A stretch of 64,000 bases of DNA from Arsenophonus sp. aPb (GCF_029873475.1 NZ_CP123499.1:2790001-2854000); one strand, 5' to 3'. Shown: positions 17,782-27,218, counted from the first letter of the stretch. A program made the numbers and translations. Notes: generated from the sequence alone by a model not told the origin.

Positions 17782-19205
17782 TGCGAGATACCTATATTGC
17801 CTCTCTTAATGATATTGATGAAAAATATCCAAGACCAAATATATGCAATATTTTAAGTAAAAAAGAAAATACAGATTTACTTGAGTATGTATTTAAGGAT
17901 CCTTTTGGTTGTCATATTTTCCCTGGTGATATCGATAATTATCCCTTAACCTCATTTTATGATGATATGAATAAGGAGATAAAAAAGGCAGAAAATATCC
18001 ATCTCTGGGTCTATATTCCAACTTGTCGTTATCGATGCCACTTTTGTCAGTTTCCCACCGTTATAGTAAACCCTAAATCAGCTAAAGCTGACAGTTTATT
18101 TAAAGAAATCGTTGATCTTAATATTAAAGAAGCCACACTTTGGCTAAAACAAGTACCGAATCTTGCTAATACAAGTATCGGTGAATTTAATATATTTGGC
18201 GGTACTCCTTCTCTACTGCCTGATAGTGAATTAAAAAGATTAATAAATTTTTATAAAGATAACTTTAACTTCTCATCCTCAACTATGCGATTTGAAGGAG
18301 AGCCTGGTAGTCTCAATAAAGAATATTTGTCGTTACTAAAAGAACTTGGTTTTTCTAAATTATCCTTTGGTACTCAATCATTTCAGGATCATTTAATTAA
18401 AGCCTGTGGCAGAAAACATACTGCTGAAGAGTCCTTTAAAACCATTGCAGATGCTAATACATTAGATTTTGATTTAATTAGTGTTGATCTCATTTATGGT
18501 TTATTCGGCCAAACTGTTGATGATGTAAAAAACGATATGGAAATAATAAAAAAACTGAATATTTCTCATGTTGTTTGCACTAAATTACATATGAAAGAGT
18601 TTATGGAAACGAGAACCGGCGTATCGGGGGAGAGAGATAGTTTATGGCAGAAAAAAATAATTTCTGATGCGGATAAATTGATACCTAGTCTAGGAAAACA
18701 GTATCAAATGCGAGATTTAATAGATAAATATCTAGCTAGGGAATATAACGAACATCCGACAATGTATTTTTATAAGAAAAATACTTATCCAGAAAAATGG
18801 AAAAGCATTATTACTGATCTTAATAAACAATACCCTGAGATAGCGATCGGATTAGGTGGAAGCTCAAAATCTATCTCCTCTGAAATGATAAATATAACAA
18901 ACTATAAACAATACAAAGAGTCTATTACTAAAAACCAACTACCTTGTCACTCCATTAGAGGTTTTTCAAACGATCAAAAAAGAATAAATGCTTTTAAAAT
19001 GGCATTATCTAGCTTGATCCCTGTCGATGATAATGTTTATAAAGCAAAATTTGATGGAGAAAGTTTTTTTACCAACAAAACTATTAATAATGCACTAACA
19101 AAATTACAGCTTAGAAAACTTATTTTTATTAATAATAACAGGATTTTTTTAACTAAAGAAGCCGCAATATTAGTTGAGTCCATTATTAATACCCAATTTT
19201 GTTAA
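17781..19205 (+). CDS. Radical SAM enzyme, HemN/coproporphyrinogen-oxidase-like
   Basis: A 474-residue radical SAM protein. The [4Fe-4S]/SAM motif is C82-x3-C86-x2-C89 in YIPTCRYRCHFCQFP, followed by the SAM-contact FNIFGGTPSLLP near 134. RFEGEPGSL and LSFGTQSFQD are further HemN-like blocks. The HemN-type C-terminal region is diverged. Not HemN or HemW: it is linked to two glycosyltransferases and shares only the core. By analogy with radical SAM enzymes in aminoglycoside and nucleoside pathways it could modify a glycoside made by the GTs (epimerisation, deoxygenation or methyl transfer), but the sequence does not decide this. Low GC and isolation suggest horizontal acquisition. Confidence 0.85.
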   Translation: MRDTYIASLNDIDEKYPRPNICNILSKKENTDLLEYVFKDPFGCHIFPGDIDNYPLTSFYDDMNKEIKKAENIHLWVYIPTCRYRCHFCQFPTVIVNPKSAKADSLFKEIVDLNIKEATLWLKQVPNLANTSIGEFNIFGGTPSLLPDSELKRLINFYKDNFNFSSSTMRFEGEPGSLNKEYLSLLKELGFSKLSFGTQSFQDHLIKACGRKHTAEESFKTIADANTLDFDLISVDLIYGLFGQTVDDVKNDMEIIKKLNISHVVCTKLHMKEFMETRTGVSGERDSLWQKKIISDADKLIPSLGKQYQMRDLIDKYLAREYNEHPTMYFYKKNTYPEKWKSIITDLNKQYPEIAIGLGGSSKSISSEMINITNYKQYKESITKNQLPCHSIRGFSNDQKRINAFKMALSSLIPVDDNVYKAKFDGESFFTNKTINNALTKLQLRKLIFINNNRIFLTKEAAILVESIINTQFC

Positions 19206-19362
19206 CATTATTTAATTAAAAAAATCAACACTATTTATTTGATGCCGTATTTTTCTGGCGTATCTTGCAACTATAATAACGTCATTATGGCAACAGATGT
19301 ATAACTCGTTATTAATAAGTAGCAGCCAATACTCTACGATGACACACTATCTCATTGGCAGC

Positions 19363-19397
19363 AAACATTATACTGGATGCCTAATAATATAATGTTT
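19363..19397. promoter_or_regulatory. Inverted repeat, candidate operator
   Basis: AAACATTATA (19363-19372) and TATAATGTTT (19388-19397) are perfect ten-base arms separated by 15 bases and flanked by GC on both sides. It lies 50 bases before the start of the next gene. There is no T-run, so an operator is more likely than a terminator. Confidence 0.45.
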
Positions 19398-19447
19398 GGC
19401 AAGAGGCCATAGCCGGTTATCTACGGCAAAATATAAGGAAATCATTC

Positions 19448-20257
19448 ATGGAAAAAAAATATAACTTGCCTGTACCCGTTTTCAGTCTGTATTACATTGC
19501 AATCGATACCGAGGCAGGTATCACACCAGAGCAATTCGAAACATTCGTTCGCCAAAAAGGTGTCTATCTGCCATGTTACCCTGGTTGGCGCTGGACGCTA
19601 TTGCGTGGCCTGCGTGGCGAGCGAGTTGGACAATACCTGATGCTGTTTGAAATAGACAGCGTTGAACATCGTAATCGCTATCAGTCCAGTGACGGCAATA
19701 AAACAGAATTAGCCAATCAATTCTGGCAGGAACAACCACAAAAAACCCATGAAATCCTTACCGAATGGCAACGTTATGGTACTTTTAGTGAAATTCCAAC
19801 TATATATACTGATTATCAACTACTGGCTGAAAATAAAAAAAGTACCGTCTGTTATGGCCCACGCTATCTTGAGCGACCTAACCAAGAGACTATTGCCAGA
19901 ATAATAGGTCTCCACAACCTAGCGCTACGGCCTGGAATTAAGGCAGAAACTTTTGAAACTTTTATTGCTGAAAACCATCATCGAATAGTGGATTATCCAG
20001 GATGGAAATTTCGCTTGTTAAAAGGTGAGCGCGGAAACCGTCTAGATCAATATGTGGTAATGATGGAGATTGAAAGTCTTGCAGCACTTAATCTATTTTA
20101 TCCCAAACCAGACATAGCCACTGATGAAGCTTTTCATTTTGCACGGGCACATCAGGACACTAAACTTATGTATAAAGAGTGGAAACAATTTGCCTCTTTC
20201 TCCGGCTCTCCTCAAATTTATACTGATTATTTGTCAGTAGCGGAAAGTTTAGGTTAA
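19448..20257 (+). CDS. Tandem-duplicated alpha/beta-barrel-like protein, function unknown
   Basis: A 269-residue soluble protein made of two copies of one about 115-residue unit (roughly residues 13-127 and 150-266). Both copies share the order: ITPEQFETF or IKAETFETF, then YPGWRWTLLRGLRGER or YPGWKFRLLKGERGNR, then QYLMLFEIDS or QYVVMMEIES, and finally IYTDYQLLAE or IYTDYLSVAE. The beta-alpha-beta pattern resembles dimeric alpha/beta-barrel (ABM/EthD-like) monooxygenase folds, so a single chain may form the pseudo-dimer; this is inference. No catalytic residue can be named. Base composition is much higher in GC than the flanking DNA. A strong SD (AAGGA) precedes ATG 19448. Confidence 0.75.
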   Translation: MEKKYNLPVPVFSLYYIAIDTEAGITPEQFETFVRQKGVYLPCYPGWRWTLLRGLRGERVGQYLMLFEIDSVEHRNRYQSSDGNKTELANQFWQEQPQKTHEILTEWQRYGTFSEIPTIYTDYQLLAENKKSTVCYGPRYLERPNQETIARIIGLHNLALRPGIKAETFETFIAENHHRIVDYPGWKFRLLKGERGNRLDQYVVMMEIESLAALNLFYPKPDIATDEAFHFARAHQDTKLMYKEWKQFASFSGSPQIYTDYLSVAESLG

Positions 20258-20964
20258 ATTAATAAACCAAAAGTTCGACTCGCAGTGATCAAGCTCCATA
20301 ATCAAACCATACCTGCTTATCACTGCTTTGCAATATCGTTATCGATGATGAAAACTAGTCGATTTAAAAGTGCTAAATAATAAATTTATTACATCTTAAA
20401 GCATAAAAATTATTTAAACTGTTAATTACTTATCACATGAAAATTAATATTTATAAGCTATTTTAAAAATATATTTTCGCTAGCTAAATTTTTATTTATT
20501 ATAACATCAATAGTATGAGTTGTGAAGAAAATAATAATTTTCTAAATTACCATACTTAATAAAGTATTATATAAACATTAAATCATTTTAAAATAATTTT
20601 TACATTTCATTATTAAAAAATATTTATCTTACAATATCTTAAGATTATTAAACCAAAGATTATATGAATTGAAATTATTGAAAAATAACCTTTTAATTAA
20701 AGAGTTAATTTATTATTTTATTTAAATTAATATATCTATAAATTATTAAAATAACAAAAAAAATTATAATAATTTATTAAAATTATAATTAAATAAAAAC
20801 TGACAATAATTAAAATTTAGTAATTATCGCTAAAGAAAACAATAAATATCATGTAATAAATAAAAACCAGAAGATAAATTTCAAATAGAAACTTCATACA
20901 GAAAAACTGCTATATTATATATTTTTGGTTTAATATTAGATTCCCTGGTGTTTATTACATCATA
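20258..20964. other. AT-rich gene-free stretch
   Basis: No gene is seen in these 707 bases. Near the left end an inverted repeat GCAGTGATCAAGC (20282-20294) / GCTTATCACTGC (20315-20326) could terminate the preceding gene, although it lacks a T-run. The remainder is simple A/T-rich sequence with stops in every frame. Confidence 0.6.
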
Positions 20965-21840
20965 TTAATCACATATTAAATCGATAAGCCATTGTAAAGA
21001 TTCTTTTTTTTCAGCCTTATAATATAATTTGCCGCGAACTTCAATATTGAAAGGTGCAGGAGGAATAGCAAAATTCACTTTATGTTGCTTACCTAATGAT
21101 ATATTTTTATTAGATTTAGGAATAAACGAAATACCTTTCCCATCGCTTAATATCTGAAAAACATCATCAATACTTGGAACTGAAATTATATTTTTCTTAT
21201 GCTTATCCATTAATAGATTTTTTATTCTTTCAAAACCTTTCGATAACAACATACTTTCTGTTTGTATAATATTATTATTAAGCAGTAATTCCATTTTATC
21301 TTTATAGTTATTTATAATATCTTCAGCTGCACCTAACTCTAACTTAGAAGATAGTGCTAAGCTTTCAATATTAGCAGGTAAATTCTCCTCTTCTCTTGAA
21401 CCAATAAAAATATCTGCCTGAATACGACATATAATATCTGATATTAAACGATTAGAATACTTCTTAATATCAACAAGAATTCCCGATTCAATTGAGTCTA
21501 TTTTTGATATTATTGATGCCAGATCAGGAAAATATGCATCATCTGTCGCTATATTAATAACAGACTCTTTTTTACTAGAAAAACCTAACATTAATTTTTT
21601 TGTTGTAGCACTTACATCTTGATAATGCGGAAATAATTCTTGATATAATTTTTCCCCATTAGAAGTTAATCTTGCTCCTCTTCCTGAGTGTCGAAAAAGT
21701 TGAACACCTAACTGCCCCTCTATTTCCTTCATTCCCTTACTAAGGGCAGAAGGAGATATACATAACTCATCTGCCGCTTCTTTAAAAGTTCCTTTTTGGG
21801 CAATAGTTATAAATTGCTCAACTCTTTTTGAGAAAAACAT
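20965..21840 (-). CDS. LysR-family transcriptional regulator
   Basis: DNA-binding regulator of 291 residues. The N-terminal winged helix-turn-helix (residues 1-60) reads FFSKRVEQFITIAQKGTFKEAADEL, CISPSALSKGMKEIEGQLG and VQLFRHSGRGARLTSNG, a standard LysR signature. The rest is a diverged effector-binding domain. I place the start at 21840, where AGGAG lies five bases upstream. A start 51 bases earlier exists only because the start region is tandemly duplicated. Target and effector are unknown; it flanks the duplicated-barrel gene and the GT/radical SAM operon on the opposite strand, so it may control one of them. Confidence 0.85.
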   Translation of the reverse strand: MFFSKRVEQFITIAQKGTFKEAADELCISPSALSKGMKEIEGQLGVQLFRHSGRGARLTSNGEKLYQELFPHYQDVSATTKKLMLGFSSKKESVINIATDDAYFPDLASIISKIDSIESGILVDIKKYSNRLISDIICRIQADIFIGSREEENLPANIESLALSSKLELGAAEDIINNYKDKMELLLNNNIIQTESMLLSKGFERIKNLLMDKHKKNIISVPSIDDVFQILSDGKGISFIPKSNKNISLGKQHKVNFAIPPAPFNIEVRGKLYYKAEKKESLQWLIDLICD

Positions 21841-21931
21841 ATTATCTCCTATATGAAAATCTGATAAAAATAAATTTTTTACGAAAAACATATTATCTTC
21901 TCTATAAAAAATTAGATAGAAGCAAAATTTT
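21831..21931. repeat. Degenerate 51-bp tandem duplication over the LysR start
   Basis: The segment from 21832 (GAAAAACATATTATCTCCT...) recurs at 21883 (GAAAAACATATTATCTTCT...), carrying the start codon and a weakened copy of the ribosome-binding site. By eye the copies share about three quarters of their bases over some 50 bp. The upstream copy encodes MFFVKN and the downstream one MFFSKR. Confidence 0.6.
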
Positions 21932-23437
21932 ATTAAAAAAACAACTCAAAACCTATAAATAACCAGTTCAATAATTTTTATATTTTTAGAATTCTCAATG
22001 TAATAATATATAGTGTAAACTTTTATTTCATCCTAATATAGCTACATATAACTTCTCCCTATCAATTGTTATTACTTCTTATAACTTATAAATAATAAAA
22101 TGTCACATACCTTTTTTTCATTTGTGGTTTACTTAGCATCAATTTGTAATCATTTATAAGAATAATAATGAAATTTTTAAAATTTAAAAATTTATCATAT
22201 TTAACCTCTTATAATAAACTGTATAAAAATACATATATTTTTCATTTTTTAAAATTATAAATTGTGATATTGTAAAATTAATAATTCTTAGTGCATTTAA
22301 ATAAAAAAATAAATAACTAGAATATATACATTACAACTAACAAATTGTAATGTATATTTTATTATAGTACATCACAAGATTTTTAAATTTAATGAAATTT
22401 GTAACAAAAGATTATGAAATAAGTTTCTTGTTATAACATTACCTTCTTTGATTGATTAAACACCAAATACTAGGTATTATATTATAGAGTTAATTAAAGA
22501 TAAAAACTTTATTGTTAATAAAGAGTATAATTAATTTTATATGAAAAATGAAAAATTACTCATCCGGATTATATTTCTATAGATACGCTGCGTATTTTAA
22601 CATTAATTTTTTATTCTTTATTTTTCGATTAAAGCCATTTGCCTTTTTATAACTACCTATATATTTATAAATTGCCAAACTTTTTAGTTTTATCTTACTC
22701 ATCCTAAATCCAGCAATACCTCAACATAATCAGATTGACCTTAATAGTTAAAAATATTATCACTAAAACAAAATAACAAAGAACTACCAAATACCCTCTA
22801 AACCTATTTTGATTAATTCTCACTAAACTAACTTTTATCTACTTCAATTTTAGCTAAGTCTCAAAAAATCTTATATATATAAATAAAAGCGATAATATAA
22901 CAATTTTTTAGTCTAATCCCAATGACCGTAAGTAAAATGAATATAAAAATTATTAATTATTAATTATTAATTATTAATTATTAATTATTATAAATAATTT
23001 TTCTGAATCAATATGTTAAAATTGTACAATCATACTTACAAAATATGTGGTTTATAGCTGTCCTGTAAAAATTCGGTTGTTAACGTAAGGTAAATAGATC
23101 TGTGAAGCACAATTCTATCAAATCTCCTATCATTCAAATGTGACCCTACACTAAAATTAATAACATTTAACTACCAAAAGAATGAAAATTGCAATTTTAG
23201 ACTTTTGCAACGTCATTTTATCCTAACTATGTTTACTATAGGACTTTATGGGTATTTATTAATCAGAAAATATACTTCAGTAAATATGATAAAAATCACA
23301 ATTCATTAATAATAATATCGTTTTAAAACTATTAATATGGGTTAAATTAAGATAATGTTTCTAAAATTTGCGTTGCAATTGGCTATTAAGTAATAACAAT
23401 AATCCAATACTAAGAACCCATCATAAGGAAAATGGAT
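21841..23437. other. 1.6-kb AT-rich gene-free region
   Basis: No ORF with coding character is present in about 1,600 bases between the LysR gene and fadH. The DNA is strikingly A/T-rich. It holds a 7-bp tandem repeat (22951-22990), many short A/T palindromes, and the divergent promoters for the two flanking genes, which I cannot place securely. It may be decayed sequence or an AT-rich silenced island. Confidence 0.65.
22951..22990. repeat. 7-bp tandem repeat (TATTAAT), 5.7 copies
   Basis: TATTAAT is repeated perfectly five times plus TATTA. Such heptamer tracts change copy number by slippage. It lies about 450 bases upstream of fadH in non-coding DNA, so any effect would be on promoter spacing. 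Confidence 0.9.
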
Positions 23438-25459
23438 ATGCATCTCTTTCCTCATTTATTTAAACCATTAGACTTAGGTTATACGCAATTAAAAAACAGA
23501 GTCATTATGGGCTCTATGCATACTGGGCTAGAAGAGCATCCTCAAGCTAGTGTTAGGTTAGCCAAATTCTATGCAGAAAGGGCAAAAAATAATATTGGAT
23601 TAATCATCACTGGCGGCATTGCCCCTAATCACCCTGGCAGCCTAACTAAAGATGGAGCAACGTTAATTAGCAAGAAACAAATTTTCCACCATCAAAAGAT
23701 TACTAATGCGGTGCATCAAGCAGGGGGGAAAATCGCCTTACAAATCCTTCACGCTGGCCGTTATAGCTATCATCCTGATCTAGTTGCACCTAGTGCATTA
23801 CAAGCGAGTATTAATCCCTTTTTGCCTAACCCACTCAGTCATACTGCAATTTTGCAAACAATTGAAGACTATGCTAATTGTGCTGAACTTGCTTTGCTCG
23901 CTGGCTATGATGGTATAGAAATTATGGGTTCAGAGGGTTATTTAATTAACCAATTTATTACTCAATATACAAATCATCGTGATGATTTATGGGGCGGCAG
24001 TTATCAAAATCGGATCCGTTTTCCGATTGAAGTTATCAAAGCTGTTAGACAACGAGTAGGAGATAATTTTATTATTATTTACCGACTATCTATGCTTGAT
24101 TTAATTGAAAAAGGATCCAACTGGCGTGAAATTGAGCACTTAGCACATGCAATCGAAATTGCAGGGGCATCGATGATCAGTACCGGTATTGGCTGGCATG
24201 AATCGAGGATCCCAACTATTGCAATGATGGTACCAAGAGCAGGCTTTACTTGGGTCACTAAAAAATTGATGGGAAAAATATCAATCCCTTTAATTTGCAC
24301 CAATCGCATCAATTCACCTGAAGTAGCTGAGCAGATTTTATCTGATGGCTGTGCTGATTTAGTTTCTATGGCGCGAACATTTCTTGCTGATTCTGAGTTT
24401 ATGACTAAAGCGGCAGAAAATCGCGCGGATGAAATTAATACCTGTATAGCTTGCAATCAAGCCTGTTTAGATCAGATATTTGTTGGCAAACAAGCATCAT
24501 GTTTAGTTAACCCACGCGCTTGCCATGAATTAGACTTTCCTTTTCGACCCGTATTAAAACCAAAAAACATTGCGGTTATCGGCGCCGGTCCAGCTGGATT
24601 ATCATTTGCTATCACAGCGGCAGAGCGTGGTCACCATATTACTTTATTTGAACAAGAATGTCAGATCGGTGGCCAACTCAATCTCGCTAAACAAATTCCT
24701 GGGAAAATAGAATTCCAAGAAACTATTCGTTACTTTCAACGTCAACTGACACTAAAAAATGTTACTGTTCATTTAACTAAAAAAGCCTCAGCTGAACAAT
24801 TGAAAAACTTTGATGAAATCATCATTGCTACAGGCGTCCTACCCAAAAAAATCTACATTGAAGGTATCGAGCACGCTAGTGTCGTAAACTATTACGATGT
24901 ATTAAAACATCATATTACCATTGGTTCTCAAGTAGCAATTATTGGCGCTGGTGGGATCGGTTTTGATATAGCACAACATCTTTGTCAAGAAATAGATAAT
25001 AGTAGCCAAGACATTGATGCTTTTACACATCAATGGAACATTGATACAACGATATCTGAACCAGGTGGTATTAATCTTAAAGGTGAGCAGCACCTCAGTT
25101 CCCCTCGTAAAATTTATCTGCTGCAACGAAAATTAACGCGTGTTGGTGAACAACTTGGCAAAACAACCGGCTGGATCCATCGCTTAAATCTACTACGCCA
25201 TGGCGTTACTATGATGAATGGTGTCAGCTACCATAAAATTGATGATCAGGGGTTGCACATTTATCATAATAAGCAAAAAAAGTGTTTGCCTGTTGATAAC
25301 ATCATCATCTGTGCTGGCCAAGAATCCCTTCGCACTTTAGCCGACGCATTATATAAATTAGGCAAGAGACCTCATATTATCGGTGGTGCTGATATTGCCG
25401 TAGAGCTTGATGCACGCCGTGCTATTGATCAAGGAATGCGCCTGGCATATACAATATAA
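23438..25459 (+). CDS. fadH: 2,4-dienoyl-CoA reductase [NADPH]
   Basis: Old-yellow-enzyme family reductase that removes the 2,4-dienoyl double bond during beta-oxidation of unsaturated fatty acids. An N-terminal FMN TIM barrel (residues 1-330) shows LKNRVIMGSMHTGLEE and EIMGSEGYLINQF. The [4Fe-4S] cysteines follow in NTCIACNQACLDQIF and NPRAC. An FAD/NADPH part comes last, with VIGAGPAGLSFAI (near 387) and AIIGAGGIGFD. Near-complete similarity to E. coli FadH over its length (672 residues there). Two ATGs are possible; 23438 has the better SD spacing (AGGA, eight bases), with 23432 as the alternative. Monocistronic, closed by a terminator. Confidence 0.95.
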   Translation: MHLFPHLFKPLDLGYTQLKNRVIMGSMHTGLEEHPQASVRLAKFYAERAKNNIGLIITGGIAPNHPGSLTKDGATLISKKQIFHHQKITNAVHQAGGKIALQILHAGRYSYHPDLVAPSALQASINPFLPNPLSHTAILQTIEDYANCAELALLAGYDGIEIMGSEGYLINQFITQYTNHRDDLWGGSYQNRIRFPIEVIKAVRQRVGDNFIIIYRLSMLDLIEKGSNWREIEHLAHAIEIAGASMISTGIGWHESRIPTIAMMVPRAGFTWVTKKLMGKISIPLICTNRINSPEVAEQILSDGCADLVSMARTFLADSEFMTKAAENRADEINTCIACNQACLDQIFVGKQASCLVNPRACHELDFPFRPVLKPKNIAVIGAGPAGLSFAITAAERGHHITLFEQECQIGGQLNLAKQIPGKIEFQETIRYFQRQLTLKNVTVHLTKKASAEQLKNFDEIIIATGVLPKKIYIEGIEHASVVNYYDVLKHHITIGSQVAIIGAGGIGFDIAQHLCQEIDNSSQDIDAFTHQWNIDTTISEPGGINLKGEQHLSSPRKIYLLQRKLTRVGEQLGKTTGWIHRLNLLRHGVTMMNGVSYHKIDDQGLHIYHNKQKKCLPVDNIIICAGQESLRTLADALYKLGKRPHIIGGADIAVELDARRAIDQGMRLAYTI

Positions 25460-25511
25460 AGAAAAACACCAATAATTGCTGATATAGCCATTAGAAAAGT
25501 AGTAATTGAAT

Positions 25512-25542
25512 AGGCCAACTATTGGTTTTCTGGCCTTTTTTT
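25512..25542 (+). terminator. Rho-independent terminator after fadH
   Basis: AGGCCA (25512-25517) and TGGCCT (25531-25536) form the stem and a run of T's follows to 25542. Confidence 0.8.
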
Positions 25543-25989
25543 ATGGTTAACAATCGAAGAAATAATTTATATTCATACTAAAATAGACGCAACCGCTTTC
25601 AAAAAACTAATAAACCAGTCGTCAAAAAAATTATCATTCTGCACGCCATTAATCCCAAGCTTCGCTAAAATAATACAGCATTTAAATTAATTAGTCTTTG
25701 CTTTACTAAGCTTCCATGTACGATATAACACAATAAGCAAAATGTTTTTTTTATGTAATGACAATTTTTGTATGGCTATAAAATATTGTATTTATGTTAG
25801 TCTGGGTAAAAAGATACCATAATATATAAAAACAGATTTATTAGATAAACAACTAACTAACTGTTTTATTAATAAATTAACTAGTAGAACTAATTTAACT
25901 AATAGAGAAAATAGCCATATCCCTTTTTACCATTATTAATCAATATAAAGGGATACAGTATTATAATATTTAAAGCTATTATTTAATGA
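25543..25989. other. AT-rich spacer between fadH and alx (convergent)
   Basis: These 447 bases show no gene and no recognisable remnant. Reading frames are closed within a few tens of codons. Confidence 0.6.
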
Positions 25990-26946
25990 TTAAATATATT
26001 TTTTATATTTATTAACAATATGATTAATGAACATCGTTAATGTTAAAATACCCGCAACAATACTCAGTGAAACAGCGGTCGGAATATGAAATATATCCAT
26101 TAATAACATTTTTATGCCAATAAAAATTAAGATAATAGATAACCCATATTTTAGCATAGAGAATTTTTCAGCAATACCCGATAAAACAAAATACATCGCT
26201 CGCAAGCCTAAAATCGCAAATAGATTTGAAGTTAATACAATAAATGGATCTGTTGTTACTGCAAAAATAGCCGGAATGCTATCCACCGCGAAAATAATGT
26301 CACTAATCTCAACTAAAATTAATACCATAATCAACGGAGTCGCCAATAAAATGCCTTGTTGACGAATAAAAAAACACTCGCCATGTAAAGTATTTGTCAT
26401 GTGTAAATGAGAACCGAGCCATTTTACTAAGGGTTTTTTATCAATTGTTTGATCATTTTCTTTAACGAAGAACATTTTAATACCAGTGAAGAGTAGAAAA
26501 ATGCCAAAGAGATACAAAATCCAATGAAATTGTGAGACTAGCCAACTACCTGTAAAGATCATAATAGTACGCAATACTATCGCACCCAACACACCATAGA
26601 TAAGTACTCGGCGCTGTAAATTCACCGGTATTGAAAAATAATTAAATAACATTAACCAAACAAATACATTATCAACAGCTAATGCTTTTTCCAGTAAATA
26701 ACCGGTTAAAAAAGCCATTGTTTGGCGGTTAGCAATCGCTAGGCTAGTTGTCTGTTTAAAATAAAACCATAGACCTAAGGCAAACAATAATGCCAAACTA
26801 ATCCAAATTAAACTCCATGTAATAGCCTGTCTTACTGATATTTCTCTTCCCTTATGCTTACCCTGTAAAGAAATATCAATAAGTAACATAACCGCAATAA
26901 CTACAGTAAAGATTGCCCATAATACGGGAGTACCAACAGAATGCAT
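25990..26946 (-). CDS. alx: TerC-family inner-membrane protein Alx (Mn2+ homeostasis)
   Basis: Polytopic inner-membrane protein of 318 residues with about nine spans. It has the TerC-family acidic motifs ALAVDNVFVWLMLF and VEISDIIFAVDSIPAIFAV. E. coli Alx is induced at high pH and linked to manganese export. I choose ATG 26946 because MHSVGTPVLW aligns with the E. coli start and AGGAG lies five bases upstream. The longer frame to 26982 runs into the terminator stem of the leader. Expression is set by the riboswitch directly upstream (27044-27178). Confidence 0.92.
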   Translation of the reverse strand: MHSVGTPVLWAIFTVVIAVMLLIDISLQGKHKGREISVRQAITWSLIWISLALLFALGLWFYFKQTTSLAIANRQTMAFLTGYLLEKALAVDNVFVWLMLFNYFSIPVNLQRRVLIYGVLGAIVLRTIMIFTGSWLVSQFHWILYLFGIFLLFTGIKMFFVKENDQTIDKKPLVKWLGSHLHMTNTLHGECFFIRQQGILLATPLIMVLILVEISDIIFAVDSIPAIFAVTTDPFIVLTSNLFAILGLRAMYFVLSGIAEKFSMLKYGLSIILIFIGIKMLLMDIFHIPTAVSLSIVAGILTLTMFINHIVNKYKKYI

Positions 26947-26963
26947 ATTAGCTCCTAGAAACG

Positions 26964-26998
26964 AAAAACGGCCGAACCCCACAGAAGGCTCAGCCGTT
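26964..26998 (-). terminator. Leader terminator hairpin before alx
   Basis: On the minus strand AACGGC...GGTTCGGCCGTT forms a strong stem (26967-26998) followed by a T5 run, ending 18 bases before the alx ATG. It is the likely expression platform of the upstream riboswitch. Confidence 0.75.
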
Positions 26999-27043
26999 AT
27001 AATCCATTTTAGTCTTCATAGGTTTCTATTCCACTAATTTAAA

Positions 27044-27178
27044 TTATAAGTAAACCTTGCCTACTGGCAAGGTCTCACTTACAACACAAAAGCGACGTTG
27101 ATATTCACCTGTGATGCCCAGCTACCGGGTGCATAACACCGTAATGACGACAAACCGGCTAAAGAAGTTACTCCCCTT
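27044..27178 (-). ncRNA. yybP-ykoY (manganese / pH-responsive) riboswitch
   Basis: The minus-strand leader begins AAAGGGGAGTAAC and ends in a long stem pairing GACCTTGCC with GGCAAGGT (27054-27073). It includes a central GCACCCGGTAGCTGGGCATC block. This GGGGAGTA opening and architecture match the alx/mntP PRE element of enterics. Together with the terminator at 26964-26998 it would let alx be expressed at high Mn2+ or high pH. Confidence 0.88.
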
Positions 27179-27189
27179 TGCTAACTAAT

Positions 27190-27218
27190 AAAATAAAAGA
27201 TCTTCTAACGAAACACAA
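27190..27218 (-). promoter_or_regulatory. Putative sigma-70 promoter for the alx leader
   Basis: On the minus strand TTGTGT (27213-27218) and TATTTT (27190-27195) are separated by exactly 17 bases, just upstream of the riboswitch 5' end. Confidence 0.5.

Noticed and set aside
17781..19205. Radical SAM gene as hemN or hemW
   Set aside because: The Cys motif and GGTPS block are shared, but the surroundings (two glycosyltransferases) and the diverged C-terminal half argue against a heme-synthesis enzyme.
22168..22260. 30-codon frame MKFLKFKNLSYLTSYNKLYK... as a possible small peptide
   Set aside because: Weak ribosome site and Lys/Asn/Tyr-rich content simply expected from AT-rich DNA; no partner gene nearby.
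22951..22990. CRISPR-like repeat
   Set aside because: Units are seven bases, directly adjacent with no spacers, and no cas genes are present.
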